From the NCBI GenBank assembly GCA_964415435.1, contig CAYPZT010000007.1, positions 1 through 40,100 on the forward strand: DNA of 40,100 nt, in the 5' to 3' direction. The DNA is from CAYPZT01 sp964415435 (GTDB taxonomy: Bacteria > Patescibacteriota > Microgenomatia > UBA1406 > GWC2-37-13). Positions 1-8,520 of the stretch are shown one piece after another. The notes beneath the pieces are model-generated. The model was not told where the DNA came from. It did no database searches and saw nothing but the letters and a program-made list of their open reading frames with translations. The position numbers were made by a program, and so were the translations under genes. Position 1 is the stretch's first letter. Each line of letters begins with the position of its first letter.

Positions 1-1
1 C

Positions 2-139
2 AAGGCTCCTCGATTGATTATGCCTATTCCTGTTTTCCTGGGTGTCATACTTTTTCTGCAAAGTATTGCGCTTCTTACACCCTTTCATCTGCTTCTTGTT
101 TTGGCACTTGCAATCGGGACCGTGATCCTGCTCAGATAA
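2..139 (+). CDS. C-terminal fragment of a membrane protein (5' end outside window)
   Basis: An open frame enters from the left edge and ends at a TAA 19 bases before the likely metG start. The 45 visible residues are strongly hydrophobic: two closely spaced membrane-type stretches, rich in Leu, Ile, Val and Phe, separated by a short polar turn, ending in a single Arg. This is consistent with the last one or two transmembrane helices of an integral membrane protein. Nothing in the fragment identifies the family. Its stop codon lies just upstream of the metG -10 box, so metG appears to carry its own promoter rather than depend on this gene. Confidence 0.5.
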   Translation, partial: KAPRLIMPIPVFLGVILFLQSIALLTPFHLLLVLALAIGTVILLR

Positions 140-141
140 TC

Positions 142-150
142 TGATAAAAT
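142..150 (+). promoter_or_regulatory. Extended -10 promoter element of metG
   Basis: TG at 142-143, one base, then TAAAAT at 145-150, which fits an extended -10. Only 8 bases separate it from the ATG at 159, so transcription should begin at or next to the start codon. No good -35 box is visible at 16-18 bp. Confidence 0.55.
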
Positions 151-158
151 AAGTGCTG

Positions 159-1802
159 ATGAAAAACGTTGCTAACCACATAGTAATAGCTGTTGCATGG
201 CCCTATGTTAATGGCGATCTGCATATCGGCCATGTTGCCGGATATCTCTTACCCGCCGATATTACGGCGCGCTTTTTCCGTGCAACAGGCAAAGAGGTGC
301 TCATGGTTTCCGGCTCAGACTGTTTTGGCACACCCATTACCGTTGAGGCGGATAAAAAAGGTACAACTCCTGAAAAAATCGTCGAAATCTATCATGCCCG
401 TAATGTAGAGCTGTTTAAGCATCTTGGATTAACGTATGATCTTTATACTAAGACTGACACGCCCAATCACAGACGAATAACTCAGGAATTTTTGCTGGCG
501 TTTTTCAAAAAGAATCTGCTTACAGTGAAATCGCAGGAACAGTACTATTCCGAGAAAGAGCACAAATTCCTTCCCGACCGCTACGTTGAGGGAACCTGCC
601 CTCATTGCGGATTTACCAATGCCAGATCTGATCAATGTGACAACTGCGGCAAACTTCTCGACCAAAATCTTATTGATCCGCGAAGTAAATTTACGAAAGA
701 AAAAGTTGTCCTTAAAGAAACAAAACATTTATTCATTGAGTGGAATAAGGTTGAACCCGAGATTAAAAAATATGTTGACCTTGCCGAAGGATGGAGGCCG
801 TGGGTCCTGGCAGAAACGAAGCGATGGCTTGAGGGTGGACTTAAACCAAGGGCAGTAACTCGTGATATTGATTGGGGAGTTGAGATTCCAGAGGAGATCA
901 CGAAAATTCTTCCTGATGCCGCTAATAAGAGAATATACGTCTGGTTTGATGCTGTCATAGGATATTACTCCGCATCTGTTGAATGGGCTGAAAAAAGTGG
1001 AAAGGATTTTGTGCCGTTCTGGACTGAACCGGCAAAACACTACTATTTTATGGGGAAGGATAATCTCGTCTTTCATACTATTTTCTGGCCCGGACAACTA
1101 TTGACCTTTAACCCTAAACTGAAGCTTCCAGACATGCCAGCTATTAATCAGTATCTTACTCTGGGCGAACAGAAATTCTCCAAAAGCCGCGGTGTAGTCG
1201 TTGATACTGCCGAGTTCATCAAAAAGTACGGTGCGGACAGTCTGAGATTTTACCTCACGACAGTCATGCCGGAAAATGCGGATTCGCAGTTTACATGGGA
1301 AGATTTTTACCTGAAAAACAATACGCTTCTCGTGGATCAAATCGGTAATTACTTCAACCGCACTCTTACTATTTATAAAGATATTGAAAACGTATCGAGT
1401 GATGTTTCTGGGAATGTGCTGGAAAAAGTCACTGAAGCATTTGCCAAGTCATCTGAACATCTCACCAAATCGGAATTCAAGAATTATTTGGAGGTAATAC
1501 TCGATCTGACACGGTTTGCAAACAATTATTTCAGCGAATCTGCACCTTGGAAACTGAAGAAAGAAGATGTAAAAGAGTTTGTTCAAAAATCGGGAGACTT
1601 TGTATTGCTTGCGTATGCGATTGGACTGCTTCTTTACCCGATTACACCGTTCGCAGTCGGAGAATTACTTAAAACTCTTGGACTCACAGGGGAAGTCAAG
1701 TGGCCGAGCACAGAAGATACACCGAAGTTTTTCAGATCTGCTTTACAGTCTGTTAAGATTGTGGACCCACACCCTCTTTTCAGGAAGTTTGAAAAAGAAT
1801 GA
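159..1802 (+). CDS. metG: Methionyl-tRNA synthetase (short form)
   Basis: Charges tRNA-Met with methionine in the cytoplasm. The 547 aa protein has the class I signature HIGH at residues 22-25, a zinc-knuckle pair of CxxC motifs (Cys147/150 and Cys160/163) in the connective insertion, WFDA in the catalytic fold, and KFSKS at 339-343 as the KMSKS loop. The anticodon-binding helical bundle follows and the protein ends there, so the C-terminal tRNA-binding (EMAP/Trbp111-like) domain of the longer MetRS forms is absent. The start is taken as ATG at 159. A GTG two codons earlier (153) is in frame but lies only 2 bases after the -10 box. No Shine-Dalgarno sequence is present. The next gene begins 39 bases downstream with its own -10 box. 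Confidence 0.96.
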   Translation: MKNVANHIVIAVAWPYVNGDLHIGHVAGYLLPADITARFFRATGKEVLMVSGSDCFGTPITVEADKKGTTPEKIVEIYHARNVELFKHLGLTYDLYTKTDTPNHRRITQEFLLAFFKKNLLTVKSQEQYYSEKEHKFLPDRYVEGTCPHCGFTNARSDQCDNCGKLLDQNLIDPRSKFTKEKVVLKETKHLFIEWNKVEPEIKKYVDLAEGWRPWVLAETKRWLEGGLKPRAVTRDIDWGVEIPEEITKILPDAANKRIYVWFDAVIGYYSASVEWAEKSGKDFVPFWTEPAKHYYFMGKDNLVFHTIFWPGQLLTFNPKLKLPDMPAINQYLTLGEQKFSKSRGVVVDTAEFIKKYGADSLRFYLTTVMPENADSQFTWEDFYLKNNTLLVDQIGNYFNRTLTIYKDIENVSSDVSGNVLEKVTEAFAKSSEHLTKSEFKNYLEVILDLTRFANNYFSESAPWKLKKEDVKEFVQKSGDFVLLAYAIGLLLYPITPFAVGELLKTLGLTGEVKWPSTEDTPKFFRSALQSVKIVDPHPLFRKFEKE

Positions 1803-1826
1803 GTCAGCGTTCTTTTCTTACATTTT

Positions 1827-1835
1827 TGATAGAAT
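1827..1835 (+). promoter_or_regulatory. Extended -10 promoter element of the PBP1A gene
   Basis: TG at 1827-1828, one base, then TAGAAT at 1830-1835, ending 6 bases before the ATG at 1842. No good -35 is visible. The spacing predicts a leaderless or nearly leaderless transcript. Confidence 0.6.
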
Positions 1836-1841
1836 AGATAG

Positions 1842-4019
1842 ATGCTAAAAAACCTGCTTCAACCCCTAAAGCGCTGGTGGAAACTGGAGCTTGTTGTGAT
1901 CGCGGCAATCGTAGCCTTCTTCTTTGCCGTCTATTTCCTCATCTTCTATAAACTGCCTACCCCGTATGATCTCAAGGAATACCGCCATGTACCGCTTTCT
2001 ACCCATATCTATGATCGAAACGGCAAACTCCTCTATGAAGTATACGGAGAGGAGAACAGAACACCGGTCAAAATTAAAGAGCTTCCAAAATACCTTGTTG
2101 ACGCTACGGTTGCAATTGAGGATAAGGATTTTTATAAGCACAAAGGTGTATCTCTTATCTCAGGAGTTTTAAGGGCTGCACGCGAGATTGTTTTTAGAAA
2201 TTCTCTGCAAGGCGGATCAACCATAACTCAGCAGCTTGTAAAGTCAGCACTCCTGACACCAGAAAGAACAGTAACCCGTAAAGTAAAGGAAATTATCCTC
2301 GCACTGTGGACAGAACGCATATTCTCAAAAGATCAGATCATCGAGATGTATCTCAACCAGGTTCCCTATGGAGGTTCCTCCTATGGTGTGGAAGAGGCAT
2401 CCCGTGTCTATTTCGGAAAACATGCAAAGGATGTCACTCTTGCCGAGGCTGCCATGCTTGCAGGTCTCCCTCAGGCTCCTTCACTCTACTCACCTTATGT
2501 GAATCCTGATCTGACCAAGACGCGGCGGGATGAGGTACTTGAGAAAATGCTTGAACAGGGTTATATAAAAGGGGATGAACTGAAAAAGGCGAAGGCACAA
2601 CCGATCACTGTCGTTCCTCTAAAAACCAACATCCAGGCCCCTCACTTTGTCTTCTATGTAAAATCACTGCTTGAAAAGATATACGGTGCACCAACGGTTG
2701 AGGAAGGAGGACTGCGCGTTACAACAACACTTGATCTCGATATCCAACTGCAGGCTGAAAAAATTCTGAAAGAGGAGCTGGAAAAAGTAAAAAATCTGAA
2801 TGTAGGAAACGGTGCGGTACTGGTCACTCGTCCTTCAACAGGAGAGATACTGGCAATGGTTGGGTCTGCAGACTACTTCGCTTCCCCCTCAGGAGCATTT
2901 AATGTAACAACAGCTCTTCGTCAACCAGGAAGCTCCATTAAGCCTATTAACTTCGCGATTGGATTGGACCGGAAGATAGTGACACCGGCTTCAGTATTTT
3001 TGGATGTGCAGACATGCTTTAATGCAGCCGGCGCGCCGCGCTATTGTCCGGTAAACTACGACGGACAGTTCCATGGGCCTACACAACTTCGCTTTGCTCT
3101 CGGCAACTCTTATAACATTCCTGCTGTAAAGATGTTGGCGCTCAACGGTGTAGAGAACTTTATTGCATCGGCTTCCGCGTTCACAATTACAAGCTTTAAG
3201 GATCCGAGCCGCTACGGGTTATCGCTCACTCTGGGAGGTGGTGAGGTGAGGATGACCGAGATGGCTCAGGCCTTCTCGGCATTCGCAAACTGGGGAAAAG
3301 CAAAAACACTTAATACATTTCTCAAGGTAGAAAATGCAGACGGCAAAGTACTCTATCAGGATAAAGACGCAAATTTCGTAAAAGATCTGAGTAAATCTGT
3401 CCCGAATCCTAACTTTTTGGCGATACAGGGTCAAAAAGCAATTTCAAAAGAAACCGCTTTTCTCATTTCTCATATCCTTCTCGACAACAACGCCAGGTCT
3501 GCGGCATTTGGTCCGACATCCTACTTGAATATTCCCGGCAAAGCTGTATCTGTCAAAACCGGTACTACTGATGACAAGAAGGATAACTGGACTATTGGAT
3601 ACACTCCAAACTTTCTCGTCGCCGTCTGGGTCGGAAATAACGACAATACACCGATGAATCCATACCTTACCTCCGGCGTTACCGGCGCTGCTCCGATCTG
3701 GAACAGGGTGATGACATATGTGCTTCGCAATCAGCCTGATCTCTGGCCTCTCAAACCTGAAACGGTTGTGGGCAGACAGGTCTGTACCGACACCGGCAGC
3801 ATCGCGTCTAAAGATGGAGAAGGAAAAGAGAGTTGCCCATCCCGATTTGAGTACTTTATAAAAGGTACCGAAACACAAGGTCTCAACGCATCCCGAGAGG
3901 TGGTACCCGTCACAAAGGACGATAAACTTGCCAGACCTGGGGATCCTGACATAGAAATGAAGGAAAAGACCATCATCAAGGATAAGTATTCACAGTACTG
4001 CGTAGATTGCGCCCATTAA
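1842..4019 (+). CDS. Class A penicillin-binding protein (PBP1A-like)
   Basis: Bifunctional peptidoglycan synthase anchored in the cytoplasmic membrane. It polymerises lipid II glycan strands and cross-links stem peptides outside the cell. One N-terminal membrane helix (about residues 17-36) is followed by a GT51 domain with the catalytic Glu93 in AIEDKDFY, QGGSTITQQ at 123-131 and the region around EMYLNQVPYG. The transpeptidase domain carries all three penicillin-binding motifs: SSIK with Ser364 and Lys367, SYN at 423-425 and KTG at 572-574. Length (725 aa) is normal for the family. The last roughly 80 residues contain four cysteines, including a terminal CVDC, which is unusual for an extracellular tail and could be oxidised by the DsbA-like protein encoded near 38.4 kb. 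It is followed by a separate promoter for the cupin gene. Confidence 0.95.
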   Translation: MLKNLLQPLKRWWKLELVVIAAIVAFFFAVYFLIFYKLPTPYDLKEYRHVPLSTHIYDRNGKLLYEVYGEENRTPVKIKELPKYLVDATVAIEDKDFYKHKGVSLISGVLRAAREIVFRNSLQGGSTITQQLVKSALLTPERTVTRKVKEIILALWTERIFSKDQIIEMYLNQVPYGGSSYGVEEASRVYFGKHAKDVTLAEAAMLAGLPQAPSLYSPYVNPDLTKTRRDEVLEKMLEQGYIKGDELKKAKAQPITVVPLKTNIQAPHFVFYVKSLLEKIYGAPTVEEGGLRVTTTLDLDIQLQAEKILKEELEKVKNLNVGNGAVLVTRPSTGEILAMVGSADYFASPSGAFNVTTALRQPGSSIKPINFAIGLDRKIVTPASVFLDVQTCFNAAGAPRYCPVNYDGQFHGPTQLRFALGNSYNIPAVKMLALNGVENFIASASAFTITSFKDPSRYGLSLTLGGGEVRMTEMAQAFSAFANWGKAKTLNTFLKVENADGKVLYQDKDANFVKDLSKSVPNPNFLAIQGQKAISKETAFLISHILLDNNARSAAFGPTSYLNIPGKAVSVKTGTTDDKKDNWTIGYTPNFLVAVWVGNNDNTPMNPYLTSGVTGAAPIWNRVMTYVLRNQPDLWPLKPETVVGRQVCTDTGSIASKDGEGKESCPSRFEYFIKGTETQGLNASREVVPVTKDDKLARPGDPDIEMKEKTIIKDKYSQYCVDCAH

Positions 4020-4048
4020 TTGACAAATAAAAAGAGGTGGGCTAGAAT
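4020..4048 (+). promoter_or_regulatory. Sigma70-type promoter of the RmlC-like gene
   Basis: A perfect TTGACA (4020-4025), a 17-base spacer and TAGAAT (4043-4048). The ATG follows after 9 bases. The -35 box begins one base after the stop codon of the PBP gene. AG-rich sequence lies in the spacer and so would not be transcribed, leaving no room for a Shine-Dalgarno site in the predicted mRNA. Confidence 0.8.
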
Positions 4049-4057
4049 AAAAACCAT

Positions 4058-4606
4058 ATGACTGACCTAACGCTTGATGGCATTGACGACTCGGTTCGCG
4101 AAAAAGTGTACGCACAGGACTATACCTCTTCACAGATAGATGGCGTGAAGCTCAGCGCGCTTAAAACCTTTGAGGGAGAGCAGGGAGATTTTTCAGAGGT
4201 TATGCGCATATCCGAGGGTGGAGAAAGCGAGGTCATGCCTGGCTTTAAAATTCGCCAGATCAACAGGAGCAGGTTATTCCCGGGGAGCATCAAGGCATGG
4301 CACCTGCATCTTCGGCAAAATGAGTTCTGGTATGCGGATCCGCAGTCGAATCTTTTCGTAGGACTGTGGGATGTCCGCAAAGACTCGCCGACATTCAATA
4401 AAACCATGAAAGTCATGCTGGGTGGGGCAAACTCCAAACTTCTCTATATCCCTCACGGCGTTGCACACGGAGCGACTAATGTGTCGGGTCAGGATGTGAG
4501 ACTCTATTATTTTGCTGATCAGCAATTTAACTTGAATGATCCTGATGAGAAAAGAATCCCGTGGGACGCTCTTGGCGCCAACTTCTGGACTCCTGCAAAA
4601 GACTGA
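4058..4606 (+). CDS. RmlC-like cupin (dTDP-4-dehydrorhamnose 3,5-epimerase family)
   Basis: A 182 aa cupin resembling dTDP-sugar 3,5-epimerases, which act in nucleotide-sugar synthesis for surface polysaccharides. Visible family landmarks are WHLH in place of the usual RGLH, a DVRKDSPTF segment matching the typical DxRxxSPTF, and LLYIPHGVAHGA matching the IPxGFAHGF motif with its metal/catalytic His region. The usual Lys after the first motif and the conserved Tyr near the end are not clearly present, so activity on dTDP-4-keto-6-deoxyglucose is uncertain. It could be a C3-only epimerase or a sugar-binding relative. It stands just upstream of the glycosyltransferase operon, separated by a tRNA gene on the other strand, which supports a role in surface glycan synthesis. 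It has its own strong promoter. Confidence 0.75.
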   Translation: MTDLTLDGIDDSVREKVYAQDYTSSQIDGVKLSALKTFEGEQGDFSEVMRISEGGESEVMPGFKIRQINRSRLFPGSIKAWHLHLRQNEFWYADPQSNLFVGLWDVRKDSPTFNKTMKVMLGGANSKLLYIPHGVAHGATNVSGQDVRLYYFADQQFNLNDPDEKRIPWDALGANFWTPAKD

Positions 4607-4611
4607 CCTTG

Positions 4612-4683
4612 TGTCAACGGGGGGATTCGAACCTCCGACCAGTCGCTTATGAAACGACTGCTCTACCACTGAGCTACGTTGAC
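4612..4683 (-). tRNA. tRNA-Met (anticodon CAU, elongator-like or Ile2)
   Basis: Reading the minus strand, a full cloverleaf can be folded. It has a 7-bp acceptor stem (GTCAACG with CGTTGAC), TA at positions 8-9, a D arm GCTC/GAGC around a 7-base loop, a 5-bp anticodon stem with loop TTCATAA giving CAU, a 5-base variable loop, and a T arm with loop TTCGAAT. One A-C mismatch sits in the middle of the T stem. The discriminator is A and CCA is not encoded. The paired G1-C72 and the absence of three consecutive G-C pairs in the anticodon stem argue against initiator tRNA. Elongator Met and lysidine-type tRNA-Ile cannot be separated by eye. Confidence 0.93.
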
Positions 4684-4693
4684 TTTGCCTTTC

Positions 4694-4703
4694 TATTATA
4701 ATA
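4694..4703. promoter_or_regulatory. Palindromic bidirectional -10 between tRNA-Met and the glycan operon
   Basis: The ten bases TATTATAATA form a perfect palindrome that presents TATAAT on both strands: 4697-4702 forward, ending 6 bases before the GT2 start codon, and 4695-4700 reverse, 11 bases from the tRNA 5' end. No clear -35 is visible for either direction. One site may serve both genes, with only one polymerase able to occupy it at a time. Confidence 0.6.
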
Positions 4704-4708
4704 TATCC

Positions 4709-5584
4709 ATGGTTGAACTTTCCATCGTCATTATCTCCTACAACACAAAGGAACTGACACTCGAGTGTATCGAGTCTGTACAGAAATCCCTCAAAGACTC
4801 TTCGCTTCTTTACGAAATCATGGTGTGGGACAACGCTTCCAAGGATGGAAGCGCGGAAGCAATACGAAAGATGGCCCATGCCGACAAGCATATACGGCTT
4901 ATAGAAAGCAAGGAGAATAAGGGCTTCGGTGAAGGGAACAATCGTGCTGTAATGCAGTCGAAAGGCAAGTACATACTCTTTTTGAACTCCGATACCCTTG
5001 TTCTCGATGATGCTATTCAGTCACTCCTTGCCTTCTACAAGAAAAATGAGGCCAAAGCCCAGTTTGTGGGGGGGAAACTCTTAAACTCGGATCTTTCTGA
5101 ACAACCGTCTGCAGGTGCCTTTTTTACCCTTCCTGTAACCTTCGCAGTGCTCTTTCTGGGTGGGGACCGAATTGGACTCACACGATCTTCGCCTCAAAAA
5201 ACACGCAGAGTAGACTGGGTTTCCGGGGCCTGTATATTAACGAGTCGTGCCTATTTCGAGGCTCTGGGGGGGTTCGACGAAGGTATATTTATGTATATGG
5301 AAGAGGTAGATCTTTTATATAGGGCCAACAAGAAGGGCATGCGCACCTATTTTTACCCGAAAGCACAGTTTATCCACTACGGATCGGCCTCCAGCAGCCG
5401 TACGTACCCGGTCCAGCAGCTGTTTAGAGGACTCCTTTACTTTTACCGCAAGCACTATCCGCCCTATGCTGTTTTTTTACTGCGTATTATGCTACAATTG
5501 AAATCACTGATAGCTGTGGCTATAGGCAAGGCCATAAACAGCAAATATCTCATAGAAACTTATGAAAGCACTCTCAAAAATTAG
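4709..5584 (+). CDS. GT2 family glycosyltransferase (rhamnosyltransferase-like)
   Basis: A 291 aa cytoplasmic-face glycosyltransferase with the GT-A fold of family 2. The N-terminus LSIVIISYNT and VWDNAS are typical nucleotide-sugar-binding strands. NSDT (Asn93-Asp95) is the DxD-like metal site. WVSGACILTSR and the stretch GGFDEGIFMYMEEVDLLYR carry the acceptor-side acidic residues, with EE where ED is usual. The overall pattern resembles WbbL-type rhamnosyltransferases. The ATG at 4709 is chosen because it starts exactly at the family N-terminus and sits 6 bases after a TATAAT. The longer frame would begin inside the tRNA promoter region. It is the first gene of an operon and overlaps the next gene by 23 bases. 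Confidence 0.9.
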   Translation: MVELSIVIISYNTKELTLECIESVQKSLKDSSLLYEIMVWDNASKDGSAEAIRKMAHADKHIRLIESKENKGFGEGNNRAVMQSKGKYILFLNSDTLVLDDAIQSLLAFYKKNEAKAQFVGGKLLNSDLSEQPSAGAFFTLPVTFAVLFLGGDRIGLTRSSPQKTRRVDWVSGACILTSRAYFEALGGFDEGIFMYMEEVDLLYRANKKGMRTYFYPKAQFIHYGSASSSRTYPVQQLFRGLLYFYRKHYPPYAVFLLRIMLQLKSLIAVAIGKAINSKYLIETYESTLKN

Positions 5585-7070
5585 CAACTGGATTGATAAG
5601 AACATTATCAAAATCCTTTTAACTGGTTTTATCTTCATAATTCCGCTCTATCCTAAGTTTCCTTTTCTTGATCTTGAATACACCTACATATCTATACGGC
5701 TCGAGGATCTTTATATAGCCATTCTGTGCCTTGTATTCCTACTGCAGCTTATCCGTAGGAAAATCACGCTTCGCACCGATCTCCTGCCTTTTTTCCTTTT
5801 GTTTTGGGCTTCGGTATTACTATCTTTTCTGTTCGGTCATTTTGTTCTTGATACCATTCCGGTACAGAATATCGGGTTTCTCCATGCCGCTCGCCGCGTC
5901 GAATACATGATTGTTTTCTTTATAGCAATGTCGAGTATAAAAGATAAAAAAGATTTTTACTTTTACCTTAAAACGGCATTCGTAGTATTTTTACTGGTAT
6001 CACTATATGCTGTCGGCCAGAAGTGGTTTGAATTTCCCGCGGTTCAGACGATGAATCCGGAGTTTGCACGTGGACATATACTTCACCTTACGCCAGAAGC
6101 ACGCGTCTCCTCAACCTTCGGAGGTCATTACGATCTGGCAGCCTATCTTGTGTTTTTTATGCCTCTTATTCTAGGATGGTACTTTAAGTCTAAAAAGATA
6201 CTTTATTTCGCTTTATTTGCTGTTGCTGTGTATGTATTAGTGCTTACAGCTTCACGTGTTTCTTATATCGCCTATATTGTTTCCGTATTTTCTTTTCTTA
6301 TCTTTCTAAAGAAACCTAAAGAGTTTGTTCTCGTTTTGCTCATCACTATTCCGCTTACCCTCTTTTCGAAAAACCTCACCTCCCGAATTTCTAAGACTCT
6401 TCAGGTAAAACAGATTTTTGTGAACGAGAAGACCGGTCAAGTGATCGTACCAGAACAAATCTCGTCCAAAGAACTGCCTGCGGGAAGCTTTTACGTGCAA
6501 ATAGACAAAGACAAGATACAGGAAGTCAGTTCAACCACATCCGCGCTCATGAGGGCCAGACTGCTCGATGAGTTGCGCGAGCAGGCATCCCGAGAAGGAA
6601 GAATCCTTACCGCCTCGGAAGAAGCGGCACTTGTCAGCACTGTTTCCTCGGGCCTTACAGCCGTAAATACCGTTGTATCTGATATTTCCTTCGCTACTCG
6701 CCTTCAGGTTGAATGGCCGCGTGCGATCAACGCCTTTTTAAGAAGTCCAATCCTGGGTACCGGTCCCTCCTCTATTACCGAGGCAACCGACAACGACTAT
6801 CTTCGATGGATAGGAGAGTTTGGAATACTGGCAACTTCATTTTTCCTGTATATCCTGTTCTCGATCGTACGGAAAGTGTGGTCAGTGCTCTCCAAAGTTA
6901 GCGCCGAAGATAAATATGTATATCTTGGCTTCATTTTTGGAGTGGGAGCATTACTTATAAATGCAGGCTATATAGATGTATTTGAAGCATCAAAAGTTGC
7001 CTTCACGTTCTGGTTTATAGCCGGTGTCTTCATAGGAAGCCTTACCCTGTATGAAAAAAACTTTAAGTAA
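5562..7070 (+). CDS. O-antigen polymerase/ligase-like membrane protein (Wzy_C/WaaL type)
   Basis: A 502 aa multi-pass membrane protein of the O-antigen ligase/polymerase superfamily, expected to polymerise or transfer lipid-linked glycans on the outer face of the membrane. Many hydrophobic helices run through about residues 17-270. A large soluble segment (about 275-385) follows and then the closing helices. Near the end of the soluble loop, the stretch from RLQVEWPRAI through SPILGTGPSS and on to NDYLRWIGEFGI matches the family arrangement of conserved Arg, PxLGxG and an acidic/aromatic patch. The loop is long and rich in polar residues. The start overlaps the GT2 gene by 23 bases and the end overlaps the next gene by 20, so all three are probably translationally coupled. 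Confidence 0.82.
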   Translation: MKALSKISNWIDKNIIKILLTGFIFIIPLYPKFPFLDLEYTYISIRLEDLYIAILCLVFLLQLIRRKITLRTDLLPFFLLFWASVLLSFLFGHFVLDTIPVQNIGFLHAARRVEYMIVFFIAMSSIKDKKDFYFYLKTAFVVFLLVSLYAVGQKWFEFPAVQTMNPEFARGHILHLTPEARVSSTFGGHYDLAAYLVFFMPLILGWYFKSKKILYFALFAVAVYVLVLTASRVSYIAYIVSVFSFLIFLKKPKEFVLVLLITIPLTLFSKNLTSRISKTLQVKQIFVNEKTGQVIVPEQISSKELPAGSFYVQIDKDKIQEVSSTTSALMRARLLDELREQASREGRILTASEEAALVSTVSSGLTAVNTVVSDISFATRLQVEWPRAINAFLRSPILGTGPSSITEATDNDYLRWIGEFGILATSFFLYILFSIVRKVWSVLSKVSAEDKYVYLGFIFGVGALLINAGYIDVFEASKVAFTFWFIAGVFIGSLTLYEKNFK

Positions 7071-8520
7071 TTTGTTTAGTCGCTGGGATGCAGTACTCCT
7101 CGCCTTTGTTCTTTTAGTCGCGATTCTCTTCAGATTGTACAGAATTAACACTCCTCTTGCAGATTTTCACTCCTGGCGTCAGGCAGATACCGCAGCAACC
7201 GCAAAAAACTTTGTCAGGTTCGGATACGATCTTTTACATCCTCGTTTTGATGATTTTTCGAATGTTGCCTCCGGCATGGACAATCCGGAAGGTTATCGAT
7301 TCGTGGAGTTTCCTATCTATAATGCAATTTTTGCCAAGGCATACGAACTTATGCCTGTTGTACCGATTGAAGTATATGGGCGATTGGTATCCATATTCTT
7401 CTCCTTAGTGATTATCGCCTGTCTATACTATCTAGCCCTCAAGGAATTTGGCAGAGTCGCTGCAGTTGGAGCATCTATCGTTTATGCAGCCTTCCCTTTT
7501 TTCGTCTTCTTCAGCCGTGTAGTACTGCCTGAAACAACCGCTGTTGCATTTGTATTCCTCTCGATAACATTTCTCTACATCTTCTCTTACGGCAAATCAA
7601 GCGTCTTTAACTGGTTGCTTTATGCCCTGTCTATCCTCTTTTTCGCCATTTCTCTGCTTATCAAGCCAACCGCGATTTTTTATGGTCCCGTACTTCTCTA
7701 CCTCTTTCTCATACGGTATAAGCTGGAAAGTATAAAAAGATTCGATCTGTATCTTTTTTTCATTTTGAGTGCTATTCCTTTCGGCCTGTGGAGAATGTAT
7801 ATCGTAAATTTTCCTGAGGGCATACCAGCAAGTGACTGGCTGTTTACAAGCGTCAATACACCACAAGGACTGCAGAATATTTTTTTCAGGCCTGCATTTT
7901 TCCGTTGGATTTTCTTTGAAAGAATAAACAACATAATCTTGGGAGGTTATCTGACATTTTTTCTTATCCTTGGTGCCGTTGTAAAGCAGAAGAGCAGGTT
8001 TCTTATGTTTATTCTAGGATCGGCACTTCTCTATCTCTTCGTGTTTCAGGGAGGCAACGTTCAGCATGAGTACTATCAGATAGTAATTTTACCCGCACTT
8101 GCGCTCGGGGTCGGCGCCGGAATTGATATATTCCTCGGCAAACGTTTTCGGCCACTCGTCCCCCAGCTGCCTGCTTTTGTAGCAGTCGCCGGGATTGTTA
8201 TCATGTCATTTCTTTTCTCATATTTCCGGGTCAAGGACTACTATCAGTATCCGACCGATATGCCGCAGATAGCACGCATAATAGAAACGCTTACAGATCC
8301 CGATGACAAAATTATTACCGACACTACTGGCGACACGACACTTCTTTATCTGGCCAATCGAAGAGGTTCGCCTGTGCAGTTCAAGGAACTCCCAGAGCTG
8401 CAAAAAATGGGCTACAACTACATCGTTACTTTCGAAACAGAAAAAATCGCGCGTCTGAAAGAGGAGGGTCTCTATCCGGTCGTGTTTGAAAACGACAAAT
8501 TGGCCATATTCAGTCTATGA
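7051..8520 (+). CDS. GT39/PMT-like membrane glycosyltransferase
   Basis: A 489 aa integral membrane protein of the GT-C superfamily, which uses polyprenyl-phosphate sugars as donors on the outer membrane face. The first helix is followed by an extracytoplasmic loop holding DFHSWRQADTAA. Its Asp, Trp, Arg, Gln and Asp pattern is the hallmark of ArnT/PMT_2-like enzymes, where the acidic residue is catalytic. About ten further hydrophobic segments follow, then a C-terminal soluble portion of roughly 90 residues (after about residue 400). The donor and acceptor cannot be told from sequence. It shares 20 bases with the upstream polymerase-like gene and its stop overlaps the next start as ATGA. Confidence 0.82.
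   Translation: MKKTLSNLFSRWDAVLLAFVLLVAILFRLYRINTPLADFHSWRQADTAATAKNFVRFGYDLLHPRFDDFSNVASGMDNPEGYRFVEFPIYNAIFAKAYELMPVVPIEVYGRLVSIFFSLVIIACLYYLALKEFGRVAAVGASIVYAAFPFFVFFSRVVLPETTAVAFVFLSITFLYIFSYGKSSVFNWLLYALSILFFAISLLIKPTAIFYGPVLLYLFLIRYKLESIKRFDLYLFFILSAIPFGLWRMYIVNFPEGIPASDWLFTSVNTPQGLQNIFFRPAFFRWIFFERINNIILGGYLTFFLILGAVVKQKSRFLMFILGSALLYLFVFQGGNVQHEYYQIVILPALALGVGAGIDIFLGKRFRPLVPQLPAFVAVAGIVIMSFLFSYFRVKDYYQYPTDMPQIARIIETLTDPDDKIITDTTGDTTLLYLANRRGSPVQFKELPELQKMGYNYIVTFETEKIARLKEEGLYPVVFENDKLAIFSL

Noticed and set aside
4274..4891. 205-codon minus-strand frame over the tRNA gene
   Set aside because: It runs through the tRNA and two well-supported genes on the other strand.
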